From the NCBI GenBank assembly GCA_964430565.1, contig CAYSFD010000057.1, positions 62,001 to 126,000 of the forward strand: a stretch of DNA of 64,000 bases, read 5' to 3'. Below are positions 59,237 through 64,000 of the stretch, piece by piece; the stretch's first letter is position 1, and each line of letters opens with the position of its first letter. The notes under the pieces were generated by a model. That model was not told where the DNA came from. It ran no database searches and was given only the letters and a program-made list of their open reading frames with translations. The DNA is from VBDM01 sp964430565. GTDB taxonomy: Bacteria; Pseudomonadota; Gammaproteobacteria; Burkholderiales; SG8-39. Position numbers and translations under genes: made by a program.

Positions 59237-59514
59237 CTGACCGGCTTGGGCTTCCGCGCGGTCCGGCCAGCTGTCTTGGCTTCGAGGTAGGCGTGAACGT
59301 CCTGGGCTGCGTACCCTACGCCGGTCCGCTGCATGGCTTCGTCGGCCCGCGCCGCGTCGGCGAGGAACCTCGAATGCAGCTCCTCGGCCTGGACCTGCTC
59401 CTCGATCGCCCGGATCATGAAAGCGTGCGGCGATTCTTTCGAACGCCGGGTCAGGCGCTCGACGCGCGACTTGAGACGCTGGGGAAGCTTCAGGCTGGTG
59501 GCGGCCAAGGTCAT
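59224..59514 (-). CDS. Ribbon-helix-helix antitoxin
   Basis: 96 residues. The N-terminal ribbon-helix-helix DNA-binding region (TSLKLPQRLKSRVERLTRRS, PHAFMIRAIEEQV) is of CopG/ParD type; the C-terminal part would wrap the toxin. It precedes the toxin in the operon, the normal order. A palindromic operator lies 20 bases upstream of its start. Confidence 0.88.
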   Translation of the reverse strand: MTLAATSLKLPQRLKSRVERLTRRSKESPHAFMIRAIEEQVQAEELHSRFLADAARADEAMQRTGVGYAAQDVHAYLEAKTAGRTARKPKPVRWRR

Positions 59515-59533
59515 GGTTGAGCCGGAACGAGGT

Positions 59534-59557
59534 CAGGTAGTCGGATCTTACTACCTG
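59534..59557. promoter_or_regulatory. Palindromic operator of the toxin-antitoxin operon
   Basis: Perfect eight-base arms CAGGTAGT and ACTACCTG are separated by eight bases. The site lies 20 bases before the antitoxin ATG on the minus strand, where a promoter is expected, and ribbon-helix-helix antitoxins usually autorepress through such palindromes. Binding is inferred from position and symmetry. Confidence 0.75.
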
Positions 59558-59644
59558 GAAAAGCGTTCATGCAAGGCTGCCTGCCCGGTGATGCGCGCAG
59601 ACGGTACGCCAACCCCGCCCTACTTGGGTTAGCATGGCGGCGTC

Positions 59645-60595
59645 ATGCGGAGAATTGTCTTGTGCGCCATCCTGCTCGCCGCGCCGGCGGCTATTGCGCA
59701 GCAGAACTATCCGCAGAAGCCGATCCGCTACGTCGTGCCCTTCCCCGCCGGCGGCATCGCCGACGTGTTCGCGCGCATCATCGGCGGCCGGTTGAGCCAG
59801 GCCTGGGGCCAGCCGGTGGTGGTGGAGAACCGCGCCGGGGCGGGCGGCAATATCGGCGCCGAGATCGTCGCGAAGGCGCCGCCCGACGGCTATACGATTT
59901 TGATGGGCAGTATCGGCACGCAGGCGCTGAACGCGAGCCTGTACTCCAAGATGCCCTACGACTCGGCCAAGGACTTCACGCCCATCGCGCTCGCGATCGA
60001 AGCGGAGAGCCTGCTCGCGCTGCATCCTTCCGTCGCTGCAAATTCGCCTCCCGAGCTCATCGTCTTGGCGCGTGGAGGAAAACTCACCTGCGGCTCGGCG
60101 GGCGTAGGCACCACCAGCCACCTCGCCTGCGAACTGTTCAAGTCCATGGCGAAAGTGGACATCACCCACGTGCCCTACAAGGGCAACGTGCCCGCGATCA
60201 CCGATTTGTTGGCTGGCCAGACCTCGATGGTGTTCGCCACCATGCCGACCGTCCTGCCCCACGTGAAAGCGGGGAAGCTCAAAGGCATCGCCGTCCTCGG
60301 CAAGGGCCGCTCGCCTGCCGCGCCCGAGGTCCCGGCGCTATCCGAGATCCTGCCGGGATTCGAAGTCAACAACTGGGTCGGCGCCTTCGGCCCGGCCGGA
60401 TTGCCTGCTGCGATCACTACGAAACTCAACGCTGAAATCCTCGCCGTCATGCGCACGCCGGACGTCCAGCAGCGGCTTTTGAACGAAGGTGCGCGGTTTA
60501 CGCCGATGACACCCGCGCAGTTTGCGGAGTTTGTTGCCGCCGAGACGGCGAAGTGGGGGAAGTTGATTCGGGAAGTTGGGATTCGGGCCGACTAG
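59645..60595 (+). CDS. Bug/TctC family periplasmic solute receptor
   Basis: 316 residues with a short signal peptide (IVLCAILLAAPAAIAQ). YPQKPIRYVVPFPAGGIADV, VVVENRAGAGGNIGAEIVAK, PPDGYTILMG, HVPYKGNVPAITDLLAGQTS and the C-terminal AKWGKLIREVGIRAD are standard. Its stop overlaps the stop of the truncated MetE-like gene on the other strand by two bases. The C-terminal motif is duplicated as a remnant at 49091. Confidence 0.93.
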   Translation: MRRIVLCAILLAAPAAIAQQNYPQKPIRYVVPFPAGGIADVFARIIGGRLSQAWGQPVVVENRAGAGGNIGAEIVAKAPPDGYTILMGSIGTQALNASLYSKMPYDSAKDFTPIALAIEAESLLALHPSVAANSPPELIVLARGGKLTCGSAGVGTTSHLACELFKSMAKVDITHVPYKGNVPAITDLLAGQTSMVFATMPTVLPHVKAGKLKGIAVLGKGRSPAAPEVPALSEILPGFEVNNWVGAFGPAGLPAAITTKLNAEILAVMRTPDVQQRLLNEGARFTPMTPAQFAEFVAAETAKWGKLIREVGIRAD

Positions 60596-60909
60596 TACTC
60601 CGGGAAGGCTGCGACCTCGGCCGCGAACAATTTTCTTTTCTGGCCCGGCCGCTCCTCGAAGCCTTCGAGCCGCTCGCGCACGTAGCTGAAAAAGCCGGGC
60701 TTGGACTGCTCGCCGTCGCTGACGATATCGATGCCGGTCTCGACCTGCTTCTTCACGCACTCGGCGACCGCGCTTTTCACGCGCCGGACGTGGGCCGCCT
60801 TGTCGTAGGCGACACCCGAGACTTTCGCCTTCATCAGGTCGAGCAGGTCCGCCGGACGCGGCAGGCTGCCGACGTGGGTGGTGAGGAAGAGATCGACCTT
60901 CTGCTTCAT
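60592..60909 (-). pseudogene. 3'-truncated MetE-like methyltransferase gene
   Basis: 105 codons remain. MKQKVDLFLTTHVGSLPRPA, KKQVETGIDIVSDGEQSKPG and FFSYVRERLEGFE are the N-terminal part of cobalamin-independent methionine synthase-like enzymes of ~370 residues, with GEQSKPG as a family motif. The frame stops after AAFPEY, exactly where the convergent Bug gene ends, and the barrel's later zinc-site parts are missing. It appears broken by a recombination at the Bug stop codon. A full-length relative is at 24745-25767. Confidence 0.8.
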
Positions 60910-60964
60910 TGCGGGAGTATGGCCGCCGCTCCCATCGCGTTTCCAGGCTATCATCCGGCACGCG

Positions 60965-61876
60965 ATGCGCCTCCTCACCTTCTCCACCCAAGACAATCCC
61001 GCTCCACGCGCCGGTCTTCGTCAGGACAAGCGCATCCTCGATCTCTCCGCACACGGCTTTCCCACGCGCATGAAGGACCTGCTCGCCGCCGGGCGCTCGG
61101 CGCTCGACCGCGTGCGCACGCTGGGCGAGGCCTGGAAGCAAAACCCTTCCAAGTTCCCGGCCCTGGAAGAGAAAGACATCACCTACCTGCCGCCGATTCC
61201 CGACGCCGACAAGTTCCTGTGCGTCGGCAAGAACTACCGCACGCACCTCGAGGAGCTGTGGCGGAACGACTTGCTCACGGAGACGCCGCAGGAGCCGACC
61301 GCTTTCGTGAAGCTCAATTCCTGCCTCTCGGGCCACGAGGCGCGTGTGGCGCGACCGGAGGGGATCGTGCGCCTGGACTACGAGCCGGAGCTGGTGTTCG
61401 TCATCGGCAAGCGCGCGCTCGGCGCGAAAAAGTCGGACGCCCTCGATTACGTCGCCGGCGTCACCATCCTGAACGACTTGACCGACCGCGATGCGCAGAA
61501 GCGCGAGGTCGCTTCGGGATCGCGCTTCTGGACCGGCAAGAACATTCCCGGCTTCGGGCCGCTCGGGCCGGAGATCGTCACGATGGACGAGATCCGCGAC
61601 CCCTACGACCTGTGGATGACCTGCTCGGTGAACGGCGAGGAGCGCATGCGCGTCAACACGCGCGACCAGATCTGGAAGCTCCCCGACATCCTCGAGCACT
61701 TCTCACGCTTCATCCCGATCGAGCCGGGCGACATGTTTTCGACCGGCGCCCCCGGCGGTGTCGCGGTGGGCAAGCCCAACGCCGAGGCGCTGTTCCTCAA
61801 ACCCGGCGACGTGGTCGAATGCGGCATCGAAGGCATCGCGACGCTGAGGACCACCATCGTCTCCCCAACGCCGTGA
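60965..61876 (+). CDS. Fumarylacetoacetate hydrolase family protein
   Basis: 303 residues. KFLCVGKNYRTHLEE and LDYEPELVFVIGKRA contain the metal-binding Glu pair; DLTDRDAQKREVASGSRFWT and GPEIVTMDEI follow; ENDS FSTGAPGGVAVGKP with GDVVECGIEGIATLRTT. FAH-fold hydrolases split C-C bonds of fumarylpyruvate-like ring-cleavage products or decarboxylate oxaloacetate. Start ATG 60965. Divergent from the truncated MetE-like gene. Confidence 0.9.
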   Translation: MRLLTFSTQDNPAPRAGLRQDKRILDLSAHGFPTRMKDLLAAGRSALDRVRTLGEAWKQNPSKFPALEEKDITYLPPIPDADKFLCVGKNYRTHLEELWRNDLLTETPQEPTAFVKLNSCLSGHEARVARPEGIVRLDYEPELVFVIGKRALGAKKSDALDYVAGVTILNDLTDRDAQKREVASGSRFWTGKNIPGFGPLGPEIVTMDEIRDPYDLWMTCSVNGEERMRVNTRDQIWKLPDILEHFSRFIPIEPGDMFSTGAPGGVAVGKPNAEALFLKPGDVVECGIEGIATLRTTIVSPTP

Positions 61877-61961
61877 CGAAACGCGCGCCTCCCACGGTGC
61901 GCACGCGCTTTTGGCATATCATTCCGGCTCGCAGCAGAGCAGTCATCGCAAAGGAGTCGCC

Positions 61962-62249
61962 ATGTTCGTCTTGTCGGTCGATCTTCGCATCAAGCCCGAG
62001 AACGTTGACAGCTTCATGTCAAAGGCACTCGAGAATGCGGCCCATTCGCGCATGGAGCCGGGTTGCCGGCAGTTCGACGTGCTCGTGGATCCGAAAGACC
62101 GGACGGTGGCGATGCTCTACGAAGTGTATGTGGACGACAAGGCGTTCGAGGCGCACCAGCAGACTGCGCACTTCAAGAAATATGTCGCCGAGGCGGTGCC
62201 CTTGGTCGCCTCGCGCGAGCGGCACGTCTGGAAGCGCGCCGCGCCCTGA
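61962..62249 (+). CDS. Antibiotic biosynthesis monooxygenase (ABM/YgiN) family protein
   Basis: 95 residues, dimeric alpha-beta barrel: FVLSVDLRIKPENVDSFMSK, RMEPGCRQFDVLVDPKD and LYEVYVDDKAFEAHQQTAHF are diagnostic. Members are quinol monooxygenases or sugar-phosphate-linked proteins (LsrG, YgiN). AAGGAG stands a few bases before ATG 61962. It follows the FAH gene by 85 bases on the same strand. Confidence 0.87.
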   Translation: MFVLSVDLRIKPENVDSFMSKALENAAHSRMEPGCRQFDVLVDPKDRTVAMLYEVYVDDKAFEAHQQTAHFKKYVAEAVPLVASRERHVWKRAAP

Positions 62250-62283
62250 TCGAACCTGTTACCGCAGTGAAAGGGCGATACCG

Positions 62284-63339
62284 CTAGCGTAGTGAAGCGT
62301 TGATCTTCTCCAGCATCCCCGCCCCCGGACACAGCTCCTTCTCCGAAAGCTTGTTGAACGGGATCTCCACGGTATTGAGGTGGGCGTGGAGGTCTTCGGG
62401 GTTGGGATCGAGGTAGAGCAAGCCTGTAACGATCTCCCCTTTCGCCGCGTGATGGGCGACGTATTCGAGTGCCTTGACGCGGTCGGTCGGGTCGTAGTCG
62501 GTATGGGTCTTGCGCAGGCGGAGGATCGAGCCGTCATGCTGCGGCACGGTGATCGCGTCGCCATCGAGGTAGTCCACGGTAATCGCTTCGCGGCTCGGCC
62601 AGAAGTCGAGGCGGTTCACCGCTTCGTTGTGCTCGCGCACGTAGTCGTAGCTCTTGGTCGAGCCCGGGTGGTTGTTGAACGCCACGCAGGGGCTGATGAC
62701 GTCGATGAAAGCGGCGCCTTCGTGCGCGATTGCCGCCTTCACCAAAGGAATGAGCTGCTGCTTGTCGCCGGAGAAGCTACGCGCGACGAAAGTGGCGCCC
62801 ATGATGAGCGCGAGCGACACGGTATCCACCGGCGCTTCGGCATTCACCTGCCCGCGCTTTGCCTTGGAGCCCTTGTCGGCGGTCGCCGAGAACTGGCCCT
62901 TGGTCAACCCGTACACGCCGTTGTTCTCGAGGATGTAGGTCATGTTCACGCCGCGGCGCATGACGTGCGCGAACTGTCCCAGGCCGATTGAGGCCGAGTC
63001 GCCGTCGCCCGAGACGCCGAGGTAGATCAGTTCGCGGTTGCCGAGGTTCGCGCCGGTGACCACCGAAGGCATGCGGCCGTGCACCGTGTTGAAGCCGTGC
63101 GAGTTCCCGAGGAAGTAGTCGGGCGTCTTCGACGAGCAGCCGATACCGGAGAGCTTGGCGACCCTGTGCGGCAGGATATCGAGCTCAAAGAAGGCCTGGA
63201 TGAGCGCGGCGGAGATCGAGTCGTGGCCGCAGCCGGCGCACAACGTGCTGACCTTGCCTTCGTAGTCGCGACGGGTGTAGCCGACCTTGTTCTTAGGGAG
63301 GGTCGGGTGGTGGAGCTTGGGTTTGGTGAGGTAGGTCAT
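62284..63339 (-). CDS. korB: 2-oxoacid:ferredoxin oxidoreductase, beta subunit
   Basis: 351 residues. TPP-binding subunit: CAGCGHDSISAALIQAFFEL, SGIGCSSKTPDYFL and GDGDSASIGLGQFAHVMRRG carry the cofactor and Fe-S Cys residues; NPCVAFNN-like VISPCVAFNNHPGSTKSYD follows. Works with the alpha subunit upstream to decarboxylate 2-oxoglutarate or a related oxoacid to the CoA ester with ferredoxin. A short palindrome lies in the 42-base gap to the alpha gene. Confidence 0.92.
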   Translation of the reverse strand: MTYLTKPKLHHPTLPKNKVGYTRRDYEGKVSTLCAGCGHDSISAALIQAFFELDILPHRVAKLSGIGCSSKTPDYFLGNSHGFNTVHGRMPSVVTGANLGNRELIYLGVSGDGDSASIGLGQFAHVMRRGVNMTYILENNGVYGLTKGQFSATADKGSKAKRGQVNAEAPVDTVSLALIMGATFVARSFSGDKQQLIPLVKAAIAHEGAAFIDVISPCVAFNNHPGSTKSYDYVREHNEAVNRLDFWPSREAITVDYLDGDAITVPQHDGSILRLRKTHTDYDPTDRVKALEYVAHHAAKGEIVTGLLYLDPNPEDLHAHLNTVEIPFNKLSEKELCPGAGMLEKINASLR

Positions 63340-63349
63340 AGTTGAAGTG

Positions 63350-63376
63350 GCTGGATTCCCGCTTTCGCGGGAATGA
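63350..63376. repeat. Palindromic repeat between the kor genes
   Basis: ATTCCCGC-TTTC-GCGGGAAT hairpin flanked by TGG and GACG. Same family as the palindromes at 4148-4258. Located inside the korA-korB operon, where it may act as an mRNA stability or partial terminator element. Confidence 0.75.
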
Positions 63377-63381
63377 CGCGT

Positions 63382-64000
63382 CTAGGCGGCCTTATCTTTC
63401 TTGATGAGCGGGCGCACGTTCAGCGCGGCGACGATCTCGGCGATCTCGGATGTGATGAAGCGCGCGGTGATCGGAGTGCCGTCGTAGTGCAGCACCGAAA
63501 GCAGGCTCGCCGGGTTGATGCCCGCGTCATTCACGAGGAGGGTCTTCAGCTGTGCGTCGCGGTTCTGCTCGATCACGAACACCTTGGAGTGCGAGGCGAC
63601 GAAGTCGAAGATCTCGTCCTGGAACGGGAACGCCCGCACGCGTAGCGCGTTCACGAAGATGCCTCGCTCGGCCAGCGTCTCGAGCGCTTCCTGCATCGCG
63701 GGGCTGGTCGACCCGTAGTAGATCGCGCCGAAGCGCGCCGGGTATTTCGCCGGCCTGAGCACCGCCTTGGGGACGAGCGATTTTGCGGTCTCGAACTTCT
63801 TCAGCAGCCGCTCCATGTTGGCCTTGTAGTCCGCGCCCTGCTCCGAGTACACGGCGTAGGCGTTCTTCGAGGTGCCGCGGGTGAAATAGCCGCCCTTGCT
63901 GGGGTGTGTGCCCGGATAGGTGCGAAACGGGATGCCGTCGCCGTCCACATCCAGATACCTGCCGAATTCCTTGCCGGCGTCGAGCATCTCGGCGGTCATC
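63382..64000 (-). CDS. korA: 2-oxoacid:acceptor oxidoreductase, alpha subunit (5' partial)
   Basis: Only the C-terminal ~206 residues are in the window; the frame is open at the right edge. The segment PFRTYPGTHPSKGGYFTRGT, then YGSTSPAMQEALETLAERGI and GIFVNALRVRAFPFQDEIFDF is typical of the pyrimidine-like and domain II parts of the alpha subunit. Upstream of korB in the same operon. The part beyond the window should hold the CoA-binding and N-terminal gamma-like domain if this is a fused KorA type. Confidence 0.88.
   Translation of the reverse strand, partial: MTAEMLDAGKEFGRYLDVDGDGIPFRTYPGTHPSKGGYFTRGTSKNAYAVYSEQGADYKANMERLLKKFETAKSLVPKAVLRPAKYPARFGAIYYGSTSPAMQEALETLAERGIFVNALRVRAFPFQDEIFDFVASHSKVFVIEQNRDAQLKTLLVNDAGINPASLLSVLHYDGTPITARFITSEIAEIVAALNVRPLIKKDKAA

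Noticed and set aside
1..64000. CRISPR array, prophage, integron or complete insertion sequence
   Set aside because: No regularly spaced repeats, integrase, transposase, phage structural or cas gene was found; the repeats present are short palindromes.

Overview
The window is GC-rich, densely coding DNA from the chromosome of a betaproteobacterium, most likely Burkholderiales-like. The grounds are six intact Bug/TctC-type periplasmic receptors, DUF3460 and DUF4936 family proteins, a lexA-imuA-imuB-dnaE2 cassette, and the ygfZ / mltG-tmk-holB-tatD neighbourhood. No rRNA, tRNA, CRISPR array, integrase or complete insertion sequence was seen. Both ends cut genes: a Ser/Thr kinase-receiver hybrid on the left and a 2-oxoacid:ferredoxin oxidoreductase alpha subunit on the right.

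Layout. 1-8.7 kb: kinase-receiver hybrid, a transglutaminase-like lipoprotein, mtnA beside a class II aldolase-SDR fusion (a possible 5-thio/deoxy-pentose salvage pair), GNAT, NRDE protein, DUF4936 and YgfZ. 8.8-12.3 kb: mltG-tmk-holB-tatD core operon. 12.4-19.3 kb: a TPR lipoprotein without a canonical start, DUF3460, then the SOS mutagenesis operon lexA-imuA-imuB-dnaE2 behind one LexA box; dnaE2 carries two in-frame repeat insertions. 19.5-27.7 kb: four branched-chain-type ABC transporter genes without their receptor, an exported isoaspartyl methyltransferase, a LigA/LigB-like pair, a MetE-like enzyme and a PafA-like phosphatase. 27.7-36.1 kb: an orphan molybdopterin hydroxylase large subunit, a GAF-GGDEF cyclase, a RidA/extradiol dioxygenase pair, a solute receptor, a lipoprotein and an isopropylmalate-dehydrogenase-family enzyme. 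36.2-44.3 kb: secreted hydrolase, gene debris, an ECF sigma/anti-sigma operon with secreted proteins, and a haem c/beta-propeller lipoprotein. 44.5-52 kb: Bug receptors, HD protein, glutathionyl-hydroquinone reductase-like protein, SHOCT protein. 52-57 kb: cbpM/cbpA, a 0.7 kb non-coding segment rich in hairpins (candidate structured RNA, possibly an orphan omega-RNA/HEARO) with an FNR-type box, an HpsN-like dehydrogenase plus SDR, a GFA protein and a cold-shock gene with promoter and terminator. 57-64 kb: more Bug receptors, a bicupin, a ParE/RHH toxin-antitoxin pair with its operator, a truncated MetE-like gene, FAH-family hydrolase, ABM monooxygenase and korBA.

Overall the segment mixes conserved housekeeping operons with catabolic accessory genes (aromatic ring cleavage, sulfonate or hydroxyacid oxidation, scavenging receptors). 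Gene remnants and palindromic repeats recur at gene ends, and two repeats lie inside a coding sequence, which points to active recombination and small-repeat mobility.
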